Assembly: GCA_902478785.1 (NCBI GenBank)
Contig: CABSMJ010000017.1
Coordinates: 1 to 47,143 of the forward strand
Direction: 5' to 3'
DNA length: 47,143 nt
Source: an uncultured Oscillospiraceae bacterium
GTDB taxonomy: Bacteria > Bacillota > Clostridia > Oscillospirales > Oscillospiraceae
A model generated the notes under the pieces. That model was not told where the DNA came from, did not search any database, and worked only from the letters and a program-made list of their open reading frames with translations. The position numbers and the translations under genes are program-made. This document shows positions 15,528-22,551 of this stretch, piece by piece (the first letter of the stretch is position 1; each line of letters starts with the position of its first letter).

Positions 15528-15797
15528 ATGAAGAAAGTAAAAAATATTTCCGTTCGCATGGAGGAAGGGGAGTACCAGGCCATCAAAGCCAAAGCGGAGG
15601 CAGCCAATACCAGCTTGAGCCGCTATCTGATCGAGACGGCCCTGGGCGCCCGGGAGAGCGATCTGCGGCTGCGCAGTGACCTTGCCGCGCAGCTGTGTCA
15701 ACTGCAGAATTTGCTCCTGACGGCATCAGATTATGAGCACCTGCGCAATGGAGTGGTGTCCTGGCGCGGGGAAACGATCCGCAGGATTGGAGGCTGA
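15528..15797 (+). CDS. MobC-like relaxosome accessory protein
   Basis: 89 residues beginning MKKVKNISVRMEEGEYQAIK, a ribbon-helix-helix pattern with a basic N-terminal strand, then AANTSLSRYLIETALG. This is typical of MobC/Arc-type proteins that bind oriT and recruit the relaxase. The ATG at 15528 has AAAGGA 9 nt upstream; the ATG at 15519 is too close to that site. The relaxase gene follows after 3 bases, so the two are translationally coupled. Confidence 0.75.
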   Translation: MKKVKNISVRMEEGEYQAIKAKAEAANTSLSRYLIETALGARESDLRLRSDLAAQLCQLQNLLLTASDYEHLRNGVVSWRGETIRRIGG

Positions 15798-15800
15798 ACC

Positions 15801-16364
15801 ATGGCGCAGCTGAAAATCATCACCAAGGACAGCAAAGACGGCTGCTATCCGGAGAAGTACCGGGACAGCGATGCCATCCGGGCCGTGGTGGCATATATCT
15901 TCAACAGGGAAAAGACCTATGGGCGGATCGGCGGATGGGGGGTGAGCACTGCCGACGTGGTCACAGTGGTACAGGAAATGGAACTGGTGGCCGCTTTGTG
16001 GCATAAGCAGCAGGGAGTCCGGCTGCGCCACTGGATCATAACCTTTTCCCCCGGGGAGCTGGAGTGGCTGCAGGCAAGGTGGCAGCGGCCTGCGGTGAAT
16101 GTGGTGGAGGAGCTGGGATGGATCTGCGCGTATTACTACGCTGTCCGTTATCAGATCGTGTTCGGTGTGCACTGTGACAACGCGCTGTATCATCTGCATT
16201 TTGCCATGAACACGGTGTCCTATCAGGACGGGATCAAGTATTCCGGGACCAAGAGGGAGCTGTATCTATACCTTCAGTACCTGAAAGCGGAGCTGGGGAA
16301 ATACGGACTGCGTCTTTATCGGGTGTCAGATCAGGCACAGGCGCAGATGCCGTATCGGATGTGA
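15801..16364 (+). CDS. Short MOBP-like relaxase
   Basis: 187 residues. The N-terminal AVVAYIFNREKTYGRIGG matches the start of MobA/VirD2-type relaxases (Tyr in an alpha-helix followed by N-x-EKT). HLHFAMNTVSYQDGIKY carries the motif III pattern H-x-H-x-x-x-N. Relaxases nick oriT and stay attached to the DNA 5' end. Typical family members are 300-600 residues with a C-terminal helicase, primase or coupling region. Here translation stops soon after the nuclease core and a strong terminator follows, so it is either a minimal relaxase or a shortened one. Ribosome binding site GGAGG lies 7 nt upstream. Confidence 0.78.
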   Translation: MAQLKIITKDSKDGCYPEKYRDSDAIRAVVAYIFNREKTYGRIGGWGVSTADVVTVVQEMELVAALWHKQQGVRLRHWIITFSPGELEWLQARWQRPAVNVVEELGWICAYYYAVRYQIVFGVHCDNALYHLHFAMNTVSYQDGIKYSGTKRELYLYLQYLKAELGKYGLRLYRVSDQAQAQMPYRM

Positions 16365-16376
16365 ACATACTACCCG

Positions 16377-16407
16377 GGGGCTGTCCATTGCGGACAGCCC
16401 CTTTTTT
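16377..16407 (+). terminator. Terminator after the relaxase gene
   Basis: A 10-bp GC stem (16377-16386 with 16392-16401) and a 5-nt loop are followed by TTTTTT. It lies between convergent genes. Confidence 0.9.
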
Positions 16408-16413
16408 GGTTCC

Positions 16414-16515
16414 TCAGCGCTCCCGTATGGTCAGATATGCGCTGACGCCCAACAGAGCACCCTCCGCCAGCTGGGCCAGCGGACCAGATGCTGCAACAGC
16501 AAAGATAGGCAGCAT
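16414..16515 (-). CDS. Micro-ORF B, 33-residue hydrophobic peptide
   Basis: Reads MLPIFAVAASGPLAQLAEGA followed by LLGVSAYLTIRER. It starts at an ATG with AAAGGAGG 9 nt upstream and begins just after the stop of micro-ORF A. The first 27 residues are hydrophobic with a Leu/Ala/Gly pattern and the end is charged (RER), compatible with a single membrane helix. I do not recognise it. A small membrane peptide of the element is the best guess. Confidence 0.55.
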   Translation of the reverse strand: MLPIFAVAASGPLAQLAEGALLGVSAYLTIRER

Positions 16516-16531
16516 GAAGATCTCCCTCCTT

Positions 16532-16615
16532 TCACTCCAGCGCTTCCTTTTCCTCCAGCACAAGCAGTGTGCCAAGAGCCAGCACAAAGCCCAAAATCTT
16601 CCACTCCAATGTCAT
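16532..16615 (-). CDS. Micro-ORF A, 27-residue hydrophobic peptide
   Basis: Reads MTLEWKILGFVLALGTLLVL followed by EEKEALE: one hydrophobic helix with an acidic tail. The stop of the DUF3846 gene abuts its ATG (TGAATG), and GAAAGGAGG at the end of that gene serves as ribosome binding site, so it is translationally coupled. Function unknown. The good ribosome binding sites on both micro-ORFs argue that they are translated. Confidence 0.58.
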   Translation of the reverse strand: MTLEWKILGFVLALGTLLVLEEKEALE

Positions 16616-16987
16616 TCACCTCCTTTCCCGGGGGCCCTCCGGACTGCCCATGGGAAAAATAATCTCCGGACGGGCAAAGCGCCTGGAGAATCCGGCGATC
16701 TGCGCTTCCGTCAGCGTGGTAAAGCGCGCCTCCTCTGGCGGTGCTCCGCAGAGGAAAAACGTCCCGGCGATAATGTCGTACCGTTCGCCGGATTCGGGAT
16801 CATACAGCGCCCGGTTCAAAGGCAGCCCCAGGAGCTTTCCCTCCTCATGGCAGATCAGCGCCACCGGCGCATCAAAGGGATAGACCGCCTGAATGGGGCC
16901 GCCCACCACCGCCTGCATGGCGGACAGGGTATCCTCAATCTCCCGGACTGCAGGCGGTTTTAAGGGCTCTATAACCAGAATTTTCAT
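16616..16987 (-). CDS. DUF3846-like protein
   Basis: 123 residues beginning MKILVIEPLKPPAVREIEDT, then IQAVYPFDAPVALICHEEGKLLGLPLNR and a central DIIAGTFFLCG. This pattern is typical of DUF3846, a small domain common on conjugative elements and phages with no settled function. It lies 13 bases after the GATase gene in a minus-strand operon of amidoligase, GATase and DUF3846, followed by the two micro-ORFs. The DUF assignment is by pattern recognition. Confidence 0.7.
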   Translation of the reverse strand: MKILVIEPLKPPAVREIEDTLSAMQAVVGGPIQAVYPFDAPVALICHEEGKLLGLPLNRALYDPESGERYDIIAGTFFLCGAPPEEARFTTLTEAQIAGFSRRFARPEIIFPMGSPEGPRERR

Positions 16988-17000
16988 GACTCGTTCTTCC

Positions 17001-17939
17001 TTACCGGTCAGGCAGCTGACCGCAGTAAAACAGCTCTTCGATCTCCGTGGGAGAAAAACCCTGTCCCACCAGACGGTCGAGATCCGCTCCTGTATAGCCG
17101 AAAGCCGGCGCCACGGCCCTGAGGGCTTCCAGGTATGGGTCCTCTGCCCGGGAGGCAGGAGCACAGCGGCACCCGTTCACGCCCTGCCAGAGGGTAAAGG
17201 AATAGACGCCCGGCAAGCGGGAGTCGTCGAACCGGTCCCGGGTGATGGGCCGTCCGGCTTCTAGGCATAAGATCTCACCGTAGCGGACGGGAATGTGCTC
17301 ATGGGGACCCAGCCGCAGGCGGCTGCGGCGGAGCCCCTCCTTCAAAATGGCCTCTGTGGAGGCGTAGACATAGCAGTGGGATCGGGGGAAGTGCCACAGG
17401 CAGAAGGGATTGTCCCCTTTTACCACATACAGCCGGTTTTCCTGATCCAGTATCGTAAAGACAAAGGAGCCCTCTATCTGCTCCGCCATATACCTCAGGG
17501 TGGAACAGTCCAGAGTGCTCCTTCTTTCGATGAGCTGGACGGCTACATAGCTGTCCGTCTCGATCCGGGTGGCCGGCAGGCCCAGGGAGTGACGCAGATA
17601 CCGGTCGTTGTACAAAACGCCATTGTGAGCTAGGGCAAAGCGGGTGTGGCCAGCTTTACCGGAAAAGGGGTGGTTGTTGCAGTTATGGCTGGCCGATCCT
17701 TGGGTCGTCATCCGGGTATGGCCCATAATTGCCCGGGCGTCGTCCGGAATCCGGAAATGGACGGCCCGGGCCGGACGGGGCGCCTTGCAGATCTGCAGTC
17801 GGTTGCCGGATATATAGGCAAGGCCAGTGGCATCGGTACCCAGAGTCTGGGCGGCAATGGAGAGGGCGGTGGACAACCGCTGGCGCTGCCGTCGGGTCAG
17901 AGTCTGCTGAAAGTCCAGAACACCAAATAAGCAGCACAT
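17001..17939 (-). CDS. Class II glutamine amidotransferase
   Basis: 312 residues starting MCCLFGVLDF; removal of Met exposes the catalytic N-terminal Cys of the Ntn-hydrolase class II fold. Glutamine-binding and catalytic motifs are IMGHTRMTTQGSASHNCNNHPF, LAHNGVLYND and TRIETDSYVAV. The GATase domain covers about residues 1-200; the C-terminal 110 residues are not recognised. It hydrolyses glutamine and would give ammonia to a partner. The ATG at 17939 has GGAGG 7 nt upstream, two bases after the amidoligase stop, making the amidoligase the natural partner. No synthetase domain is fused. Confidence 0.88.
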   Translation of the reverse strand: MCCLFGVLDFQQTLTRRQRQRLSTALSIAAQTLGTDATGLAYISGNRLQICKAPRPARAVHFRIPDDARAIMGHTRMTTQGSASHNCNNHPFSGKAGHTRFALAHNGVLYNDRYLRHSLGLPATRIETDSYVAVQLIERRSTLDCSTLRYMAEQIEGSFVFTILDQENRLYVVKGDNPFCLWHFPRSHCYVYASTEAILKEGLRRSRLRLGPHEHIPVRYGEILCLEAGRPITRDRFDDSRLPGVYSFTLWQGVNGCRCAPASRAEDPYLEALRAVAPAFGYTGADLDRLVGQGFSPTEIEELFYCGQLPDR

Positions 17940-17940
17940 A

Positions 17941-19044
17941 TTACACCTCCGCTTCCGCTTCAACCGGATCATTGACATACAGCCGCCGCTCCTTGAGATA
18001 GCGTATCAGTTCCGGCGCCTGGCATCCGGCGGCGAAGGTGGTCCAGGAGAGGGACTGCAGCTCCTGGTCGGAGAGATACAGTGCCATATCACAGATTCGG
18101 TCCACCAGCTGCAGCGTGGCGATGAGGGTGTTCCAGCGCAGAGAGCCCCGGAAGATTCGCAGCTCCACGGTATCCCCGTTCTGGAGATTCACACAGGTAT
18201 ATCGACCGCCGGGGCAGCCCTTTTTGGCGTGCTCCAGAATGTCTTTGGGCTGCTCCTTGTAGCCGTACCGAGCCGCCCACCGCTCCAGCTGCCGGGGTGT
18301 GCGGCGGCTGAATTTCAGAAGCTCGTCCCAGAACTTTTCAAAGAAATACAGGATGCGGGCAATGGCCCCGTCCTGCTGCAGCTCTGTCTGGCCGAAGGCC
18401 GCCCGGCTAACGTGGACATGGAGGCCGCAGGTCTGGGCCTGATGGCTGGTGTATCCCATGGCTCTGGCTGTGTCCAGAATCTCCCGCCAGGGCATTTGGG
18501 TCAGATGATAGTCCAGTGTCATGGGATGAGTGACGATCTCCATCCCCTCGCACAGGCTCCCGTCGTGCTTGAGATAGATGTGCTCTGCACAGCGGTTGCC
18601 GCTCTCCAGCAGTCGCCGGGCATTGGCGCTGTCCTCCCCCGCTCCGTCGATTTCCAGCTCCACGCCGAAGAAGCGGGGACCAGCACCGAAGAAGATAGGG
18701 TTGGGTTTGAAATAGTAGTCATGAATGGCAACGCCGGCCTTCCATTGCAGCCAGCAGCTGGGGCAGTAGGGGGCATCTGTGTCACCGCTTTCCGGATAGC
18801 AGGCGTCCTGTTCCAGAATCAAACGGCCACAGTGGACACAGCTGATGTAATAGCGGTCATAGCACTGCTGGCAAAGGGGTGTTTCCCTGTCTCCAGTATT
18901 TTCCTCGTTCCAGATCCGCGTGCCGCAGTGGGAGCAGGCCACCGTGGCCTGCTCCAGGCAGTGGGGACACAGGAGCTGACCGTCAAAGGGGAGCAGGATG
19001 GTTTCCGCCGTCACGCAGCCGCAGGAATCACAGACTTGCTTCAT
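17941..19044 (-). CDS. Amidoligase with N-terminal zinc ribbons
   Basis: 367 residues. The first 115 residues hold repeated CxxC pairs (CDSCG, CPHC, CSHCG, CQQC, CVHCG, CPSC), which look like two or three zinc ribbon or LIM-like knuckles. From about residue 130 comes an amidoligase (glutamine-synthetase-fold) domain: FFGVELEIDG, LKHDGSLCEGMEIVTHP, CGLHVHVSR and NGDTVELRIFRGSL, which supply the metal- and ATP-binding acidic and His residues. Such enzymes form amide or peptide bonds with ATP. The ATG at 19044 has GAGGTG upstream; an earlier in-frame start would cross a hairpin. It is followed directly by the GATase gene. The substrate is unknown. Confidence 0.85.
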   Translation of the reverse strand: MKQVCDSCGCVTAETILLPFDGQLLCPHCLEQATVACSHCGTRIWNEENTGDRETPLCQQCYDRYYISCVHCGRLILEQDACYPESGDTDAPYCPSCWLQWKAGVAIHDYYFKPNPIFFGAGPRFFGVELEIDGAGEDSANARRLLESGNRCAEHIYLKHDGSLCEGMEIVTHPMTLDYHLTQMPWREILDTARAMGYTSHQAQTCGLHVHVSRAAFGQTELQQDGAIARILYFFEKFWDELLKFSRRTPRQLERWAARYGYKEQPKDILEHAKKGCPGGRYTCVNLQNGDTVELRIFRGSLRWNTLIATLQLVDRICDMALYLSDQELQSLSWTTFAAGCQAPELIRYLKERRLYVNDPVEAEAEV

Positions 19045-19058
19045 ATGGATCACCTCAC

Positions 19059-19091
19059 AAAAAGATAGCCCGGCGCTTAAAGCACCGGGCT
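19059..19091 (-). promoter_or_regulatory. Hairpin plus T-run in the amidoligase leader (candidate attenuator)
   Basis: On the minus strand, an 11-12-bp stem with one G-U pair (19091-19080 with 19078-19067, short loop) is followed by ATCTTTTTG, and then immediately by the ribosome binding site. It looks like an intrinsic terminator placed before, not after, a gene. Confidence 0.5.
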
Positions 19092-19211
19092 TCACAGAGA
19101 TGATATATGACTGAGATTTGGCCCTTTTCCGGAGAGAGCCAGAGGGAGAACAGGGTGGGTTTTGAATGATCACCTAACATACAGGTAAAACCTGAATGGG
19201 AGGAAACGATC

Positions 19212-19562
19212 ATGCTTTATCACGGAGAGGAAAGTCAAATCAGAGAAAATATCGTTCAGAAAATGAGGAGGAAAGTCTTTTGCCCGGAACGGGCTTATGC
19301 CCCTTGTGAGCCGGAAGACCGCACAATTCTGACCCGGGAGTTTGTTCGGGGAACCGGTATCACGGAGATCGCTCTCATGCTGCCCCGCACGGAGATGGGG
19401 GTGGTCCAGCTGTTCGAAGGGCTGGAGCTCTACAGGAGAATGGATTGCTGCCCTACAAAAAAGTCGGAATCCCCCTTATGCGCAGGCTATCCTTGGAAAT
19501 TGGATTGTTGGGGACCGTCGGAATGGCATCGCCATTGGAACATCAGACAGGAGGACCGGTGA
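19212..19562 (+). CDS. Hypothetical protein, element-encoded
   Basis: 116 residues beginning MLYHGEESQIRENIVQKMRR. GGGAGGAAACG precedes the ATG with good spacing, and the stop is one base before the next gene, so it is probably translated. The middle part TREFVRGTGITEIALMLPRTEMGVVQLFEGL could form a helix-turn-helix. The last 35 residues are Trp/Cys/Pro-rich and unlike a folded domain, so a frameshift near 19445 is possible. I do not recognise it. Confidence 0.55.
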   Translation: MLYHGEESQIRENIVQKMRRKVFCPERAYAPCEPEDRTILTREFVRGTGITEIALMLPRTEMGVVQLFEGLELYRRMDCCPTKKSESPLCAGYPWKLDCWGPSEWHRHWNIRQEDR

Positions 19563-19563
19563 T

Positions 19564-19749
19564 ATGCTGGAAGAGTATGCGGATATCCTAACGGTAGAGG
19601 AGGTCTGTGAGGCGCTGCGCATCGGGAACAACGCAGCCTATGCCCTGCTGCGCAACGGGCAGCTCAAAGGATATCGCAACGGACGCACCTGGAGGATCCC
19701 CAAGGAATCGGTCCGCCGTTTCATTCTCTGGAAGGCGGGATTGGGATAA
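19564..19749 (+). CDS. Excisionase-family DNA-binding protein (HTH_17)
   Basis: 61 residues. EYADILTVEEVCEALRIGNNAAYALLRNGQLKGYRNGRTWRIPKESVRRFI is a complete excisionase-type winged helix (T-V-x-E-x-x-x-x-L ... N/G-x-x-x-x-Y ... G-x-x-W-R-I-P). It is expected to bind the attachment region and bias the integrase toward excision. AGGAGG lies 9 nt before the ATG. It is coupled to the preceding gene (one-base gap) and ends before a bidirectional terminator. It lies far from the integrase, so another target promoter is possible. Confidence 0.85.
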   Translation: MLEEYADILTVEEVCEALRIGNNAAYALLRNGQLKGYRNGRTWRIPKESVRRFILWKAGLG

Positions 19750-19769
19750 AAACAGGACAAAAGCAGGAA

Positions 19770-19803
19770 AAAACCGGTATGACACCATCGTCATACCGGT
19801 TTT
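19770..19803. terminator. Bidirectional terminator
   Basis: A 14-bp perfect stem (19770-19783 with 19790-19803) has an A-run and a T-run at its base. It serves the convergent genes ending at 19749 (+) and 19814 (-). Confidence 0.9.
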
Positions 19804-19813
19804 CCTCTGTCTG

Positions 19814-20164
19814 TCACTCAAGCATTTCCACCATGGATTCCAGCAATCCCATTATTGCCTCCCGCTTGGAGGGCGGAACGCGGGAAAGAAGCTGGGCTGC
19901 CCGCTGGCCATAGGGCAGTACATCCTCCCCAACAGGGGACCGCAGCAGATCTGCAGGGGAAATATCCAGCGCGGAAGCAATCTTATAAAGGGTATCCACC
20001 GTGGGGCACTTCAAGCCCCGTTCCACTTGGCCGAAATACGCCGGGTTCAGATTGGCTTTCAGGGCCAGCGCTTCCTGACTCATGGCGTGCTTTTTACGAT
20101 AATATCTGATTTGCGCAGCAACTGCTGCGGTAATTTCCTGCTTTTTCCCGTCCACGGAGCTCAC
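19814..20164 (-). CDS. XRE-family transcriptional regulator
   Basis: 116 residues. The N-terminal HTH_3 domain reads RYYRKKHAMSQEALALKANL then NPAYFGQVERGLKCPTVDTL and ends DISPADLLRSP, a textbook XRE fold (residues about 15-72). A short C-terminal helix MGLLESMVEMLE may dimerise. It starts at GTG (20164); another GTG lies 9 bases downstream. It is divergent from the small membrane protein operon, with palindromes in between, and probably represses both directions. Confidence 0.85.
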   Translation of the reverse strand: MSSVDGKKQEITAAVAAQIRYYRKKHAMSQEALALKANLNPAYFGQVERGLKCPTVDTLYKIASALDISPADLLRSPVGEDVLPYGQRAAQLLSRVPPSKREAIMGLLESMVEMLE

Positions 20165-20240
20165 CGCCTATAAGCATGTTATTCTCCATGCTATACAACT
20201 TTTATTCCAATCACAAACCACTATAGCGATCAATAATAAT

Positions 20241-20278
20241 GTCTATAGACTTGATTTTGGAAGAGAGAATGGTATACT
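20241..20278 (+). promoter_or_regulatory. Promoter with adjacent palindrome for the small membrane protein operon
   Basis: TTGATT (20251-20256), a 16-bp spacer and TATACT (20273-20278). The perfect 10-bp palindrome GTCTATAGAC (20241-20250) abuts the -35 box, and a further CTATAG lies at 20221-20226. These are candidate operators for the divergent XRE protein. Confidence 0.6.
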
Positions 20279-20306
20279 AAAGGCACATGGAAGAGGGGAA
20301 ATACAG

Positions 20307-20489
20307 ATGAGTCTCTGGGCGGTCCTCTATCTGATCGCGGCCTATTGGGCGGCGGGAAAAACCATCTATGCCGGAAAGGTCCGGATGGGGAGCCTGAGCG
20401 GATTGTTCATACAGAGAATGACCGTGGGCTTTCTTCTGGGAATCGTACTGATCCCCTTGGCAATTCTCAAAGTCTTTGTGGAGAAGTGA
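20307..20489 (+). CDS. Small two-helix membrane protein
   Basis: 60 residues: helix one about residues 3-22 (WAVLYLIAAYWAAGKTIY), a basic Gly/Ser loop, and helix two about 38-57 (VGFLLGIVLIPLAILKVFV). GAGGGGAAA precedes the ATG. It is first in a three-gene operon with a coiled-coil membrane protein and a MORN lipoprotein. No family recognised. Confidence 0.65.
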   Translation: MSLWAVLYLIAAYWAAGKTIYAGKVRMGSLSGLFIQRMTVGFLLGIVLIPLAILKVFVEK

Positions 20490-20500
20490 GGTCAGGAAAG

Positions 20501-21157
20501 ATGCTTTCTGAGGAAAACAAGAAAAATTTGGATTCGTTCAAGACGGCCATGCGCCAGGAAGTGCGCAATGCCGGCTATTTTCTGGAGGATGCTCCCGATC
20601 TGATCCGTGAAAAGAGGCTGGAACGGGAGTATGAGAAACAGCTGGAAGCAAAGCGGGAATTGGAAGCGCTGCAGCAGGAGGCAGAGCAGTGCAGGAAAAG
20701 GCTGGACAGCAGCGGATATCAGGATGTAGAAGAGGCGTGCCGCCAGGCAAAAGCGCAGCAGGAAGCGGCGCAGGCGGCCTATGCTGCGTTGTTTGACCAA
20801 TATGCCGGGAAGATCGATCAACTGGGAAAGTATCAGAGGAAAGATAAGCGTATGACATTGCTGATCAAGCTCTCCCTGCTCTGTATCGCTGCGGCCTGGT
20901 TTTTCAGTTTTCTGCCTCTGCTTTGGATCGGCCTTGTGCTGTTTGCGGCGGCTCTGCTCTGTTCCAGAGGGGTGATACGAGCGAAAAAACTTGCCGGCGA
21001 ACAGATGCCGCCGGATCTGATCGCGGCAGAGGAGAAAAAGCGGGACGCGGAGCAGAGCTTCCAGCAGATCTCCCGTGTCTGCCAGGACAAAAGACGATAT
21101 GAAGAACTGCAGGAGAAGATCCGGTCTCTGCAAAAAAAGAGGAAAGAGGTTGATTGA
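20501..21157 (+). CDS. Coiled-coil membrane protein of unknown function
   Basis: 218 residues. A long charged coiled coil (about residues 35-110, Glu/Gln/Lys-rich heptads) leads to two adjacent membrane helices (about 120-160, LSLLCIAAAWFFSFLPLLW and IGLVLFAAALLC). A second coiled coil forms the C-terminus (about 170-216). The ATG at 20501 has GAGG 9 nt upstream; an earlier in-frame start would overlap the previous gene. The architecture suggests a scaffold with both coils in the cytoplasm. Family unknown. Confidence 0.7.
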   Translation: MLSEENKKNLDSFKTAMRQEVRNAGYFLEDAPDLIREKRLEREYEKQLEAKRELEALQQEAEQCRKRLDSSGYQDVEEACRQAKAQQEAAQAAYAALFDQYAGKIDQLGKYQRKDKRMTLLIKLSLLCIAAAWFFSFLPLLWIGLVLFAAALLCSRGVIRAKKLAGEQMPPDLIAAEEKKRDAEQSFQQISRVCQDKRRYEELQEKIRSLQKKRKEVD

Positions 21158-21161
21158 CCTG

Positions 21162-22127
21162 ATGAAACGACAGATCATGCTTTTGGGTGCTTTGCTGGCG
21201 ATGCTTCTCAGTGCCTGCGGCGGAACGGGAAACAGTGGGACGGTGCCCACGGAAACCAACGCGATCACAGAGCGGTTCCTTGCTGCCCAATATGCATACG
21301 CTGGGGCTCACGATATCCCGCTGCAGGGCTTTTCAGACCAGGAGAAACTGGCGGCCTGGTATGAGGAGAACGCCGGGGCTCTGGAGAAGGCGCCGGAGGA
21401 GCTGCTGTTCGTGGAGCCCACCGGCTTCAGCGATCGCTATGAGCTGACCCGCAAGGAGAGCGGATATTACTATGTGGGAGAGCTCAAGGACAACCAGCCT
21501 GATGGCTTCGGCATGATCCTCCAGCGGGATACCCTGATTTCTGACTATGAGAATCCCACATACGTCTATCTGTATATCGGCAATTTTGAAAAGGGGCTCT
21601 ACGAGGACTATGGCCTGCTATTCCATGTCCCAACCATGGACAACGGAGGATATGGGGACCTCAACACCATTCGGGAATATGTGTCGGATGATCCATACTC
21701 AGAAGTGTTTCAGGAATGGTACCGGGGCGGCGCCAACTATGTGACCTATGAAGGGACGTTCCACAAGGGCGAGAAAGCGGGGACCGGCAACGCCTTTTTC
21801 ACGTCGGTGGGAGATGCCGTCAGCTACAGTTCGGATCCCCAGGCGGCGATGGAGCAGGGACTGGCCTACTGGATCGATACCGGAGAATTTAAGGACGATC
21901 AACCGGACGGGAAGGTTCGCCAATATTGCGCTGGCTCGCTCTACTATGACGGAGAGATGAAGGACGGGGAAAAGTCCGGTGACGGCAAGGAGTATTATCT
22001 GGGCAGTCCCCAGCTTCGCTATGAGGGCGAGTTTTCCAACGATACATATGACGGCAAGGGGACCATGTACGCGGGGGACGGCAGCGAGCTGTACTCCGGC
22101 GAATGGCGGGACGGGGATTATGACTGA
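21162..22127 (+). CDS. MORN-repeat lipoprotein
   Basis: 321 residues. The signal peptide ends in lipobox LSAC, so it is lipid-anchored outside the cytoplasm. After about 90 residues come at least five MORN-type repeats: YYVGELKDNQPDGFGMIL, YEGTFHKGEKAGTGNAFF, TGEFKDDQPDGKVRQY, YDGEMKDGEKSGDGKEYY and YEGEFSNDTYDGKGTMY, ending YSGEWRDGDYD. MORN repeats form elongated beta-sheets that bind lipids or proteins. It is the last gene of the operon and is followed by a strong terminator. No weak ribosome binding site dependence is obvious; it may be coupled to the upstream gene, whose stop is 4 bases away. Confidence 0.82.
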   Translation: MKRQIMLLGALLAMLLSACGGTGNSGTVPTETNAITERFLAAQYAYAGAHDIPLQGFSDQEKLAAWYEENAGALEKAPEELLFVEPTGFSDRYELTRKESGYYYVGELKDNQPDGFGMILQRDTLISDYENPTYVYLYIGNFEKGLYEDYGLLFHVPTMDNGGYGDLNTIREYVSDDPYSEVFQEWYRGGANYVTYEGTFHKGEKAGTGNAFFTSVGDAVSYSSDPQAAMEQGLAYWIDTGEFKDDQPDGKVRQYCAGSLYYDGEMKDGEKSGDGKEYYLGSPQLRYEGEFSNDTYDGKGTMYAGDGSELYSGEWRDGDYD

Positions 22128-22162
22128 ACGCCGCCTGATCTCCTGATAGGAAAGACTGAAAA

Positions 22163-22204
22163 GCGGAAAGGAACAGGAATAACCTGTTCCTTTCCGCCTT
22201 TTTG
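22163..22204 (+). terminator. Strong terminator closing the mobile-element core
   Basis: A 15-bp perfect stem (22163-22177 with 22183-22197) and a 5-nt loop are followed by a T-run. Confidence 0.92.
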
Positions 22205-22551
22205 CTACTTGCTTCCTATGATAGGGAATCTCGACTGACATAAGAATCCCCTTGTACAGGAGAGAGTGATTCCTTATGGCCCATGGCCGTCTGAGATCCC
22301 ATCAGAGGGTGAGACTTACCGGGAAGATACGGGGGTATTTGATTATATGAAGATGAAATGAGCTATGGCCCAAATCGCGGCAAACAGAAATTTTGGAGGA
22401 TTTTTAGGGGAAAATGACCGGAGATGGTGACGCAAGTCGGGGTCAGACCTCCGTTGTGTTTGCTACTGTGCAAGTGAATATTCATATGGAGATTGCTGTT
22501 GCGTTGTGGTATTCTATAAAGATAGAGATATTGTTTTGGAGCTATGTATTT
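22205..22551. other. Intergenic region between element core and BREX
   Basis: About 350 bases with no convincing gene. It holds an imperfect inverted repeat (ATAAGAATC near 22240 with GATTCCTTAT near 22268), and base composition drops toward AT-rich near 22450. A possible BREX promoter is at 22493-22520. It is a candidate junction between two acquired modules. Confidence 0.5.
22493..22520 (+). promoter_or_regulatory. Possible promoter of the BREX operon
   Basis: TTGCTG (22493-22498), a 16-bp spacer and TATAAA (22515-22520) lie about 30 bases before brxA. The match is moderate. Confidence 0.4.
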
